Position numbers and translations under genes: made by a program. 24,328 nt of DNA from the NCBI GenBank assembly GCA_050735975.1, contig JBOHVS010000281.1, positions 1 through 24,328 on the forward strand, read 5' to 3'. This document shows, one piece after another, positions 13,078 to 20,687 of the stretch. Every line of letters begins with the position of its first letter. Positions within the stretch are counted from its first letter, which is position 1. This DNA comes from DATMBL01 sp050735975 (GTDB taxonomy: Bacteria > Desulfobacterota > Binatia > UBA9968). A model generated the notes under the pieces. The model worked only from the letters and a program-made list of their open reading frames with translations. It did no database searches and had not been told where the DNA came from.

Positions 13078-14967
13078 ATGCAAAACGCCCGTTTAAACCG
13101 CTTTGAAATAAGTCGATTCCGAACCGTCGCCAGCCGTTCCAGAATTCCGGCCATCGCAACGATCTTAATCATCTTTTGCGCTTTCTACGGCTGGACGCTT
13201 GAGATCCCGTCACTCCCGATCCTCAATGAGACCGATTCGCTCAGAATTCACGCGCGGTTTTTGGCGTCCAGCGAGCTCACCGGCCGCGCCGTGGATACAC
13301 CTGGGATCAAAATCGCGAGAGATTATATCGCCAAAGAATTCGCGGAATACGGTTTGGCTCCCGGCGGCGATAACGGCGCCTACTTCCAGGGATTCGAGGC
13401 GGCGACAGGCGTATCCTATAAGCCACCGACGCAACTCACGGTTTTGGACGAACCACCCTTAAAGGTCGAAACAGACTGGATTCCTCTCGGTCTTTCGGCA
13501 TCCGGCAAAGCTGAAGCCGAAGTCGTTTTTGCCGGGTATGGCATCACGGCCAAGGACCACGGCTATGACGACTATGCCGGTCTCGACGTTAGAGACAAGG
13601 TCGTTTTGGTCCTGCGCTATGAGCCGCCGCCAAAAGATGAAAAAAGCCCGTTTCAGAAACCGCCGCGATATTCACTTCATGCCGCTCTTCGCACGAAGGC
13701 CAACAATGCCCGCGAGCATGGCGCCGTCGGAATGATCTTAGTGGATCTCGATCATAGGCGCGACGAACACAGAGAGCTCATCTCGATGAGAAGCAGTCTG
13801 TGGCGTAGCGGCAACAGCATTGTAGCCGCCCAGGTAAAACGCCAAACGATAGAGAAGTGGCTCGCGCCCTACGGAGTGTCGCTTGCCGGTTTGAAGGATA
13901 AAATCGACAGCCTGGAAAAACCGGCGTCTATGCCGCTGCCGGATTTAAAAATTTCTTTAGCGGTTACCCTGGAAGAAATTCGCCGGCGGGCTGAAAATGT
14001 CGTCGCTGTCTTGCCGGGTTCAGATGCGACTCTGAAACACGAAAATATCGTGATCGGCGCGCACTACGATCACCTCGGGTTCGGTCATTTTGGGACTCGT
14101 GACTCCAGCACGGAAGGACAGATCCACCACGGCGCGGATGATAATGCCTCCGGGACCACCGTGCTTCTAGAACTTGCCCGGCGACTAAGCCGGCTCGATC
14201 CAAAACCTCAGAGAACCATTGTTTTCGCCGCGTTCTCCGCCGAGGAACTGGGGCTGCACGGCTCCAGACATTATGTTAATCATCCGCCTTTTCCGCTCGC
14301 GTCGACGAAAGCCATGCTCAATCTCGACATGGTGGGGCGGTTGCGCGACAACCGGCTGACCGTGTTCGGCGCCAATTCGGCAAAGGAGTTCGGCGCGCTG
14401 ATCCTTGATGCAGCGCGGCGTATTGGGCTCGAGATCCGCGAGTCCGACGGGATCGGGCGGAGCGACCACATGTCTTTTTACAACAAGAAAATCCCTGTCC
14501 TGCATTTCTTCACCGGCATCCACGCGGACTATCACCGCCCCGGTGACACCTGGGAAAAATTAAATTTCGAGGGCATGGCGAAAATAGCCGGCTTGGTCTT
14601 AACGACGACGCAAGAGCTCGCCGCGATGCGCGAACCGTTAAATTTCGCCGGCATCCCGGCGCGCCCCTCTGTAGGCGACGGCGGAACGCAATCTCCTTTC
14701 AACACCTATTTGGGGAGCATTCCCGATTACGGCGGGTCCTCCAATCGGGGAGTGAAGCTCGCCGGAGTTTCAGCGGGCAGCCCCGCTGCGCTTGCGGGAC
14801 TTCGAGAGGGAGACGTGATAGTCCGATTTGCCGGCGCCGAGATCCGGAATATCGAGGATCTTACCGCACAGTTGCGCGCAAAAAAACCCGGCGATGAAGT
14901 GGTGATCGTCGTCCTGCGAGGCGCTCAATCAGTTTCGCTTAAAGCGGTGCTTCGCGCCAGAAGTTAG
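13078..14967 (+). CDS. Exported M28 zinc aminopeptidase with PA and PDZ domains
   Basis: A 629-residue M28-family peptidase. An N-terminal basic stretch is followed by a hydrophobic segment (IPAIATILIIFCAFYGW, 23-39), a signal anchor. Residues about 145-250 form a PA-like insert. The two-zinc site is complete: GAHYDHLG (H329), HHGADDNASG (D354), SAEELGLHGS (E389/E390), NLDMVGR (D417) and DYHRPGDTWEKL (H486). A PDZ domain follows (about 545-625, GVKLAGVSAGSPAALAGL with REGDVIVRF), which should bind peptide termini. The ATG at 13078 is chosen; a TTG at 13054 adds eight residues with no better ribosome site. It acts outside the cytoplasmic membrane, trimming amino-terminal residues from peptides. 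It is divergent from the selenoprotein gene. Confidence 0.94.
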   Translation: MQNARLNRFEISRFRTVASRSRIPAIATILIIFCAFYGWTLEIPSLPILNETDSLRIHARFLASSELTGRAVDTPGIKIARDYIAKEFAEYGLAPGGDNGAYFQGFEAATGVSYKPPTQLTVLDEPPLKVETDWIPLGLSASGKAEAEVVFAGYGITAKDHGYDDYAGLDVRDKVVLVLRYEPPPKDEKSPFQKPPRYSLHAALRTKANNAREHGAVGMILVDLDHRRDEHRELISMRSSLWRSGNSIVAAQVKRQTIEKWLAPYGVSLAGLKDKIDSLEKPASMPLPDLKISLAVTLEEIRRRAENVVAVLPGSDATLKHENIVIGAHYDHLGFGHFGTRDSSTEGQIHHGADDNASGTTVLLELARRLSRLDPKPQRTIVFAAFSAEELGLHGSRHYVNHPPFPLASTKAMLNLDMVGRLRDNRLTVFGANSAKEFGALILDAARRIGLEIRESDGIGRSDHMSFYNKKIPVLHFFTGIHADYHRPGDTWEKLNFEGMAKIAGLVLTTTQELAAMREPLNFAGIPARPSVGDGGTQSPFNTYLGSIPDYGGSSNRGVKLAGVSAGSPAALAGLREGDVIVRFAGAEIRNIEDLTAQLRAKKPGDEVVIVVLRGAQSVSLKAVLRARS

Positions 14968-14994
14968 CCTGTCCTCGTTTCACTCGGAATCTCA

Positions 14995-15054
14995 GATTAC
15001 AAATCTCAGATCTCACATCGGCAATTTGAGATTTGAGATCTGCGATTTGCAATC
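14995..15054. repeat. Near-perfect 21-base inverted repeat between convergent genes
   Basis: The arm at 14995-15015 (beginning GATTACAAATCTCAG) and the arm at 15034-15054 (ending CGATTTGCAATC) are complementary at 19 of 21 positions, with an 18-base loop. It lies between the stops of the rightward peptidase and the leftward Rieske gene, where it could act as a bidirectional terminator. It is made of degenerate GAGATTT-type units, like the hairpins at 6109-6233 and 20495-20555. Confidence 0.7.
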
Positions 15055-15063
15055 CCGAAGGGC

Positions 15064-15594
15064 TCAGCCCCATTTTTCCCCGCCAGGCTCCAGATCCCTA
15101 ATTACGATCTTACCTTTCTCCACGGAGAAGTCGAAAACCCAGGGGGGCCGGGGCGCCGGACCGCCAACGACCCTCCCCTTTTCGGCCGGATCGAACATGC
15201 TTTGGTGGCAAGTACAAACCAACATCGGATGAGCGAATTTTTCGACCGGTAAAGGTTGCGGTACTTCGTTTCGCTCCTTGTGAAATCTTATCGGACAGCC
15301 TTCGTGGGGACATATGCGGCTAAGCACGTAAAGTCCCTGCTTAGCTTCTGATTTTTCCGCCACAACTTGGGGCAAACGGATGACATAGCCGGGAAACGTG
15401 CTCAACTTTGGCCCACGGTGGGTCTTGATTTGCTTGGCAAACTCGAACTCGGCGAACGACCAGGGCACGCGAACCTTCTCGAGGGGAATCTCCGTTCGCC
15501 CAGACGCTGCACGGGCGGTCCAGTTCCTGAATAACAAAAGGGGCAGGGAGAGCCCCGCCCCAAGTAGTGCTAAAAAGCTTCGCCGTTTGACCAT
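15064..15594 (-). CDS. Tat-exported Rieske [2Fe-2S] protein (first of a pair)
   Basis: The 176-residue product starts with a twin-arginine signal: K-R-R-S-F-L followed by a hydrophobic core (ALLGAGLSLPLLLF). The Rieske site is complete: CPHEGC supplies C95 and H97, and CTCHQS supplies C127 and H130. C100 and C129 are placed for the stabilising disulfide. Twenty-nine residues separate the two boxes (C-x-H-x29-C-x2-H), longer than the roughly 15-17 of bc1-type proteins. The start at 15594 lies 11 bases after the stop of the second Rieske gene, so the two are co-transcribed. The protein should be a periplasmic, probably membrane-anchored, electron-transfer subunit. The oxidoreductase it serves is not in the window; AioB-like small subunits are the closest known type. 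Confidence 0.92.
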   Translation of the reverse strand: MVKRRSFLALLGAGLSLPLLLFRNWTARAASGRTEIPLEKVRVPWSFAEFEFAKQIKTHRGPKLSTFPGYVIRLPQVVAEKSEAKQGLYVLSRICPHEGCPIRFHKERNEVPQPLPVEKFAHPMLVCTCHQSMFDPAEKGRVVGGPAPRPPWVFDFSVEKGKIVIRDLEPGGEKWG

Positions 15595-15605
15595 TATGAC
15601 GCGCC

Positions 15606-16256
15606 CTACAGCCCAGGCTCGCCGGGCCGAACGGGATACTCGGCCGTCAACCCGCCGGCGCGGCCCGGCGCCCAAGCGGAAGCCTTGGGGTCCATGCCGG
15701 TGACGATGATATTGTCGCCTTTGACGTCGAAATTGAACTTCCATAGAGGTTCTTTCGCCGGACCCTTGACCGCCTTTCCATCGGCCGCCAAATCAAAGAC
15801 ACTGCGGTGGCACGGGCAAAACGCCATCGGGTTCTTTGCGTCCATATTCGATACGGCTTTAATTTCGTCCCTATCCGCGAGGTAGGCGGTCTCACATCGT
15901 TCGTGAGTGCAGTGGAGATTCACAACGTAATAGCGACCTTTTGCCCCCCCGCCTTGCTTCTCCGCTAGATCGTCCGGCAGGCGGATAACGACGCCGGGAA
16001 CGCGAGTCTGGATGACTGTCTCTTTCCCGTACACGTCTTTCGACTTGGCGCTCATCAGATATGAAAAACGCGCGCTACTCCACGGCTCCTTCAATTGGGA
16101 AGCCTTTGCCACCTTGAGAGCTGGTGAAGTCGCGGCTTGCGCGCCAGTCGCGCCAAGAAAACGCGCAAGCAAGGTTTGAGTGACTTGTATGAAGGGAACG
16201 GCAAACAATAATTTCAGCAGAGTTCTTCTGCTTAGTGCGTTAACGATCCTTGCCAT
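15606..16256 (-). CDS. Tat-exported Rieske [2Fe-2S] protein (second of a pair)
   Basis: The 216-residue product starts at the ATG preceded by GGGAGGAGTTT. The frame is open eight codons further, without a ribosome site. The N-terminus carries S-R-R-T-L-L-K-L-L, a Tat-like box followed by a hydrophobic stretch. The Rieske boxes are HCTHERC (C116, H118) and CPCHRSVFD (C147, H150), with C121 and C149 for the disulfide and 28 residues between the boxes. The canonical Gly of C-T-H-x-G-C is Arg here. It shares design with the downstream Rieske protein (conserved EPWS.ARF / VPWSFAEF segment, P-G-x-V-I-R-L-P before the first box), so the two probably arose by duplication. The propeller gene lies 45 bases upstream on the same strand. 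Confidence 0.92.
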   Translation of the reverse strand: MARIVNALSRRTLLKLLFAVPFIQVTQTLLARFLGATGAQAATSPALKVAKASQLKEPWSSARFSYLMSAKSKDVYGKETVIQTRVPGVVIRLPDDLAEKQGGGAKGRYYVVNLHCTHERCETAYLADRDEIKAVSNMDAKNPMAFCPCHRSVFDLAADGKAVKGPAKEPLWKFNFDVKGDNIIVTGMDPKASAWAPGRAGGLTAEYPVRPGEPGL

Positions 16257-16301
16257 AAACTCCTCCCGCTCTGATCTCACGACCTGGCCGATTGCTTCAC
16301 T

Positions 16302-17366
16302 CTACTCCAATCTTACTATCTTGCTGTTGCCGTTATCGGCATACCAGACATAGCCCTGACCATCGACAACGATGTTGCGCACCCGGCTTCTTCTTAGGGG
16401 CATTGGCCACTCGGTCCATTTGCCCGTCTTGGGGTCGAAGCGGGTAACCTGATTACTGATGAATTCAGCCACATAGACCATGCCCGCGCCATCAGACGCG
16501 ATCGCGTAGGTGCCGGCTTGCGGACTCGACGGCGTTGGGAACTCCTTCTGTTCCAAGGTCTTCGGGTTGATGTAGCCGATCTTGTGCGCGTTCCATTCGG
16601 CATACCAGATGAGGCCCTGCGGATCGATCGTAAGCCGGCGAGGACCAGATTTCGGCGTTGGAGTTTTGTACTCCGTAATCGTTCCTGTCTTGGGATCGAG
16701 CTTTCCATTGAAGTCGCTGCCAACGGCGGCAAACCATACGTTGCCTTCGAAGTCGATTTGAATGCCGTAAGGACGGGCTTTCGGGGTGCGCGTCGCGTGC
16801 TCCCACGTCTGGCCGGTTTTAGGGTCGAGTTTGACAACGGTGCTCAGCCACTCGTTCGTCGCATAGAGAAAACCGTCTTTCCCCATCATGGGTGTGTGAA
16901 TTCTTCCCACACCGCCTCGAGCGCCTGGGCGGTTTCCACCCGCGGGAACGGCAAATTCAGTGACGATCCCGGTCTTAGGTTCGATACGGCCTATCTTGTC
17001 CTTGCCCGCCTCGGTAAACCAAACGTTACCCTCCTTATCAACAGTAATGCCGTGCGGCTGCGATTCCGGAGTGGGTATCGGGTAGTCTCGAAACTCTTTC
17101 TTTTTCGTATCGAACTTGGTGACTCGATTGGCGCCGATCTCGACGAACCAGATGTTGCCGTCGTGATCCGGCGCCAAACAGTGGGGCACCGCATAACTGC
17201 GTGGGATATCGTAGACGGTGTATTTTCCTTTAATCAGACGCGACCCGGGTTTGAAATTGACAAACGAATCGGCGCCGTTGGCGTGAAGCTCCACTGGCAG
17301 AGCAAAAACAACAAGCCACAAACCAGCCAGAGTCGCCCAAATGGCTCTTGATAGTCGAAGACGCAT
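16302..17366 (-). CDS. Secreted seven-bladed Vgb-like beta-propeller
   Basis: The 354-residue product has a signal peptide (R-L-R-L-S-R, then AIWATLAGLWLVVFALP, ending L-H-A near residue 29). Seven blade units follow, each of the type G-N-x-W-F/Y-x-E...K-x-D-P-K-T-G. They begin near residues 70, 113, 165, 208, 251, 295 and 337 (for example GNIWFVEIGANRVTKFD and GLIWYAEWNAHKIGYINPKT). This is the streptogramin B lyase (Vgb) propeller pattern. True Vgb inactivates an antibiotic in the cytoplasm. This protein is exported and precedes two Rieske genes, so antibiotic resistance is unlikely and a periplasmic binding, scaffold or redox-partner role is more plausible. The start has GGGAGGCCGTT before the ATG and a good promoter upstream. 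Confidence 0.9.
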   Translation of the reverse strand: MRLRLSRAIWATLAGLWLVVFALPVELHANGADSFVNFKPGSRLIKGKYTVYDIPRSYAVPHCLAPDHDGNIWFVEIGANRVTKFDTKKKEFRDYPIPTPESQPHGITVDKEGNVWFTEAGKDKIGRIEPKTGIVTEFAVPAGGNRPGARGGVGRIHTPMMGKDGFLYATNEWLSTVVKLDPKTGQTWEHATRTPKARPYGIQIDFEGNVWFAAVGSDFNGKLDPKTGTITEYKTPTPKSGPRRLTIDPQGLIWYAEWNAHKIGYINPKTLEQKEFPTPSSPQAGTYAIASDGAGMVYVAEFISNQVTRFDPKTGKWTEWPMPLRRSRVRNIVVDGQGYVWYADNGNSKIVRLE

Positions 17367-17411
17367 AACGGCCTCCCTTCCCCTTTTGACGCCGGTGTTG
17401 AGGGTGACACA

Positions 17412-17441
17412 ATCCTAATCGAGAGTTATTTCACTTGTCAA
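17412..17441 (-). promoter_or_regulatory. Sigma70-like promoter of the propeller-Rieske operon
   Basis: On the minus strand a perfect TTGACA (17441-17436) is followed by an 18-base spacer and TAGGAT (17417-17412, four of six). The leader to the ATG at 17366 is about 40 bases and includes the GGGAGG ribosome site. Confidence 0.55.
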
Positions 17442-17534
17442 TACAACCCGAAAATAGGGCGTTATGAAACGAAAAAAGATTAGCGGAGCGACCATCCTTA
17501 TGCTACGATAACAACCCGAGGAGGATAAGACCTG

Positions 17535-18140
17535 ATGATGAAGCTCTACACCTTTGGCCCTTCCAGCAACTCCCGTAAAGTGAGAATTGCCCTCATTGAA
17601 AAGGAGTTGGAATTCGAGCGGATCACAATTGACCTCGCTAAAAGAGAGCATAAAAGTCCGGAATATCTAAAAATCCACCCGTTCGGCCAGGTGCCGGCTC
17701 TCGATGACGAAGGTTTTATCATCTACGACTCGACGATCATCAACGAATATCTGGAAGATGAGTATCCCAATCATCCGCTGATGCCCAAGGACTCTGAAGG
17801 ACGGGCCCGCGCACGCATGATGGAAGACCTGCGGGATAGCCAGTTTAACCCCGCGTGCGGGCAACTGAATCGCGAACTCCGCAAACCTGAGGCGGACAGA
17901 GAGTCGAATATCATCGCGCACGCAAGGGCAAAAATCACCGAATGCTTTGATCGAATCGAGAAAGAACTCGAGGGCCGAGAATACTTGGCCGGGCAGTTCA
18001 GTCTTGCCGATATCGCTTTCATTCCGAATATCGACACACTTGATCGCATCCAGATCCAGATCGATCCGAAATACAAGAACATCCTCGCATGGATCGTCCG
18101 CCTCAAAGCGCGACCCAGCTTCGCCGCATCCGCCGGCTAA
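17535..18140 (+). CDS. Glutathione S-transferase family protein
   Basis: A 201-residue GST. The N-terminal thioredoxin-like domain (1-78) shows YTFGPSSNSRKVRIAL, with serines at 10, 11 and 13 where the catalytic Ser/Cys lies. The GQVPALDDEG loop with the cis-proline (51-60) and the glutathione-binding DSTIINEYLEDEYP (65-78) follow. The all-helical C-terminal domain has FSLADIAFIPNID, the family N-capping box. The ATG at 17535 is preceded by GAGGAGGATAAGACCTG; Met2 is also possible. It should conjugate or reduce with glutathione in the cytoplasm. It ends ten bases before the phosphatidylcholine synthase gene, so the two are probably one operon. The functional link is not obvious. Confidence 0.93.
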   Translation: MMKLYTFGPSSNSRKVRIALIEKELEFERITIDLAKREHKSPEYLKIHPFGQVPALDDEGFIIYDSTIINEYLEDEYPNHPLMPKDSEGRARARMMEDLRDSQFNPACGQLNRELRKPEADRESNIIAHARAKITECFDRIEKELEGREYLAGQFSLADIAFIPNIDTLDRIQIQIDPKYKNILAWIVRLKARPSFAASAG

Positions 18141-18150
18141 TTTCGGGTGA

Positions 18151-18852
18151 ATGACCCTTCGCACTTTCTTCGCTTGGCTCGTACACCTATACACCGCTCT
18201 AGGCGCCGTCGTCGCTTTCTTCGCAATTCTGCTTATTGAACAGTCGAAGTTTCAGGAGGCTTTTTGGCTGATGGCCCTATCGGTCGCCATTGACGCCACT
18301 GACGGCACCCTCGCGCGCGCTGCTCGCGTTAAGGAACTTATTCCCAAGTTTGACGGCGACCGGCTTGAAGACATCATTGATTATGCAAATTTTGTGATGG
18401 TCCCGTCTCTCTTTTTGTTTCGGGCCGATTTGCTGCCGCCGCAAGATTCGCTTTGGCTCGCAGTTCTACCGCTGATTGCAAGCGCCTACGGGTTCTGTCA
18501 AAAAGAAGCTAAGACCGCCGATCATTTCTTCCTCGGATTTCCATCCTACTGGAACATCGTCGCTTTGTATCTTTACGTGCTCGAGACTCCGCTTTGGGTC
18601 AATGCCTTCCTGATTGTAATCCTTTCTATCCTGGTATTCGTGCCGATCAGATACGTTTACCCGAGCCGGAGCCCGCGTTTTCGCAGGCTGACGAACGGGC
18701 TAGGGGCGCTCTGGGGCGTCTCGGTTCTTCTGATGGTTTATTTCCTGCCAGAGCCGCCCCGGTTGCTGGTATTTGCTTCACTCTTCTTTCCCGCCTACTA
18801 TACGGCCCTGTCCCTCTGGCTCGAATTTCGGCGGCTCTCGGGCCGGGGATGA
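18151..18852 (+). CDS. pcs: Phosphatidylcholine synthase-like CDP-alcohol phosphatidyltransferase
   Basis: The 233-residue integral membrane protein has about eight hydrophobic segments. It carries the CDP-alcohol phosphotransferase signature with the longer spacing typical of phosphatidylcholine synthase: D48-x2-D51-G52-x2-A55-R56, then twelve residues, then G69...D77 (FDGDRLEDIIDY). The family pattern is G-x3-D-x3-D. Here the first Asp of that pair is Glu73, followed by Asp74, so the metal site is either slightly altered or shifted by one. Pcs condenses CDP-diacylglycerol with choline at the cytoplasmic membrane. No strong ribosome site is seen ahead of the ATG; translation may be coupled to the GST gene ten bases upstream. 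A related CDP-alcohol transferase with another head group is possible. Confidence 0.82.
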   Translation: MTLRTFFAWLVHLYTALGAVVAFFAILLIEQSKFQEAFWLMALSVAIDATDGTLARAARVKELIPKFDGDRLEDIIDYANFVMVPSLFLFRADLLPPQDSLWLAVLPLIASAYGFCQKEAKTADHFFLGFPSYWNIVALYLYVLETPLWVNAFLIVILSILVFVPIRYVYPSRSPRFRRLTNGLGALWGVSVLLMVYFLPEPPRLLVFASLFFPAYYTALSLWLEFRRLSGRG

Positions 18853-18936
18853 TGAAGACTGAAATCTAAAAATGCCACCCGGAGTTTCTCTTTCATCCTG
18901 ACGCTTTCATCTCCCCGGGCCGGCGTGAGGTTAAAC

Positions 18937-20379
18937 ATGAAAAACCGTTCTCTGCTATGTAGCCTTATTTTCGTTCTCGTCGCCTGCGCATCGTTAGCCC
19001 AATGGGTCACCTACTCTACCGGCGCGGTTGGAAGCCAACCGCCGGCTGCGCCTGGGCCGAAGTATATTTTTCTCTTTCTAGCTGACGGCGCGGGCATCCC
19101 GCACATGGAAATCACCCGGCAGTACAGCCGGGTGGTCCACAATGAGGGCATGGTGATTTTCGATAAGATCGTGAAAGAGGGTGTTTTAGGTATCATGACG
19201 ACCCACGCCGCGGATTCTCTGTCGACGGATTCGGCAGCGGCAGCGACGGCTCTGGCAAGCGGTTGCAAGGCTAAAAACGGCGCTCTCGGTGTCTGCGCGG
19301 ATGGGACGGTGCCGAAAACCGCAATGGAGGTGGCTAAGGAAGCCGGCATGCGGATTGGGCTCGTGACCAACGGCGCGGTCTACGACGCCAGCCCGGCTGC
19401 GTTCGTCTGCCACGTTCCCAGCCGAAGGCAGTACGCGGCGATCCTCAATCGCTACTTGGACATGGAACCCGAGGTCCTTTTCGGCGGCGGAAGAGACCAG
19501 TTTTTGCCGCAAAGCCGCCCGGGAAGCCGCAGAAGCGATGATAAGAACGTCATCGCGGATTTCGGGAAAAAACGTTATCGATATGTTTCCAATAAGATCG
19601 AGCTCGAGCTAACACAACAGGGAAAGATCTTGGGACTCTTCAGTTTGAAGGACATGAGTTTTGAAATCGATCGAGACAAAAACACTGAGCCGTCGCTCTC
19701 CGATATGACGCGCGCGGCGATTCGTCATCTGCACGATAATAATCCGCGCGGTTTTTTCGTGTTTATTGAAAATGAAAACGTGGACAGCGCGGGACATCTA
19801 ACCGACGTGGCGGCGATGATTCATGATTATCGAGAGTTCGACCGAGCCGTGGGTTTGGCTTACGAATTCTACAATAAATACCCGCGCGAGACGCTTATTC
19901 TGGTGACTTCGGATCATGATACGGGGGGCCTCGCCTTTACTCTGGCATTGAAGGACCTCAGCGGCACCGGAGGCGCCAACCGGGTCGCGGCCACAGTCGC
20001 TGACCTGAAAAAGATCCAGTCGATTCCTATGTCGCTTCGAAAGGCTGCTGAGATCCTTGGATCTCGGCCGACCGCCGAAGCGATCGACCGCTTGATGAAA
20101 GAGCACTTTAAAGGCTTCACTCTGGCGCCCGAGTATAAAGAAGCGATCCTCAACCGGCGACCGATTTCTCGCAGCATCTTCGGCGACTCAACGATCAATG
20201 GTCTGGGAATGATGGTTGCCAACAACACTCAAGCCTATTGGGTGACCACGGCTCATACCAATCACCCGGTACTGGTCGCCGCGCTCGGCCCCGGCGCGGA
20301 AAGATTCAGAGGATATCAGGATAACGCGGATTTCGGGAGGAATTTGAAGGCGATTTTGGAAGGACAAAATCCTCGCTGA
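18937..20379 (+). CDS. Alkaline phosphatase (PhoA superfamily), exported
   Basis: A 480-residue alkaline phosphatase. The ATG at 18937 has GAGG six bases upstream; a GTG 12 bases earlier is in frame. The signal peptide MKNRSLLCSLIFVLVAC ends in a lipobox-like L-V-A-C, so a lipoprotein anchored at Cys17 is likely. Catalytic residues are complete: D50 in LADGAG; the nucleophile S99 in STDSAAAATA; E278, D283 and H287 in IENENVDSAGH with the exact E. coli spacing; D326 and H327 in TSDHDTGG; and H440 in AHTNHP. It hydrolyses phosphomonoesters in the periplasm using two zinc ions, usually with magnesium. It lies 84 bases downstream of pcs. No clear Pho box is found. Confidence 0.95.
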   Translation: MKNRSLLCSLIFVLVACASLAQWVTYSTGAVGSQPPAAPGPKYIFLFLADGAGIPHMEITRQYSRVVHNEGMVIFDKIVKEGVLGIMTTHAADSLSTDSAAAATALASGCKAKNGALGVCADGTVPKTAMEVAKEAGMRIGLVTNGAVYDASPAAFVCHVPSRRQYAAILNRYLDMEPEVLFGGGRDQFLPQSRPGSRRSDDKNVIADFGKKRYRYVSNKIELELTQQGKILGLFSLKDMSFEIDRDKNTEPSLSDMTRAAIRHLHDNNPRGFFVFIENENVDSAGHLTDVAAMIHDYREFDRAVGLAYEFYNKYPRETLILVTSDHDTGGLAFTLALKDLSGTGGANRVAATVADLKKIQSIPMSLRKAAEILGSRPTAEAIDRLMKEHFKGFTLAPEYKEAILNRRPISRSIFGDSTINGLGMMVANNTQAYWVTTAHTNHPVLVAALGPGAERFRGYQDNADFGRNLKAILEGQNPR

Positions 20380-20446
20380 GCAACCGCATGCAACCGTGAT
20401 CAATAACGTAACTAGGGGTCACCGTGTCCTTCGCCGCGCATCGATG

Positions 20447-20600
20447 TCGCCCGGATTTCCTTTTGCCGAGGGGGGGCGAACTCCGATCCGGAATAGGTTT
20501 AGGTTGAGATTGAGGTTGAGATCTCCCCGCTGAACCTTAGTCTCAACCTTAACCTTGATTGAAGGGGCGGCGGCCTACAAGGTAAAGGCTTATTGACCGC
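20447..20600. repeat. Dispersed intergenic repeat, copy A
   Basis: Two conserved blocks are shared with copy B at 23937-24080. Block 1 (20447-20474) contains TTTTGCCGAGGGGG after CCCGGATTTCC. Block 2 (20565-20600, 36 bases) begins GGGCGGCGGCCTACAAGG and ends GCTTATTGACCGC; it matches copy B at 35 of 36 positions. The blocks are about 90-100 bases apart in both copies, but the sequence between them differs. Here it holds the hairpin at 20495-20555. Confidence 0.65.
20495..20555. repeat. Inverted repeat of AGGTTGAG / CTCAACCT units
   Basis: The arm at 20495-20517 (AGGTTTAGGTTGAGATTG...) and the arm at 20533-20555 (...CTCAACCTTAACCT) are complementary at 20 of 23 positions, with a 15-base loop. 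Each arm is a run of degenerate AGGTTGAG-like units. It is the third hairpin of this type in the window. Confidence 0.65.
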
Positions 20601-20687
20601 GGCCGGAAGGGCTCGCCCCGAAGGCTGGAACACAGAGTCGCTGCTTCTCCATCGTCCGTAAATAATGCGGGCTAAGGATGCTCAGAG

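Larger units (their letters stand above)
20380..20687. other. Intergenic region filled by repeat sequence; no gene
   Basis: The 308-base gap between the convergent phosphatase and Cys-rich genes contains copy A of the two-block dispersed repeat (20447-20600) with the AGGTT/AACCT hairpin nested inside it. No open frame with a ribosome site is present. Confidence 0.6.

Noticed and set aside
18890..18911. CTTTCATC direct repeats upstream of the alkaline phosphatase, as a Pho box
   Set aside because: The two copies are 14 bases apart, not the 11 of a Pho box, and the consensus CTGTCAT is not matched.
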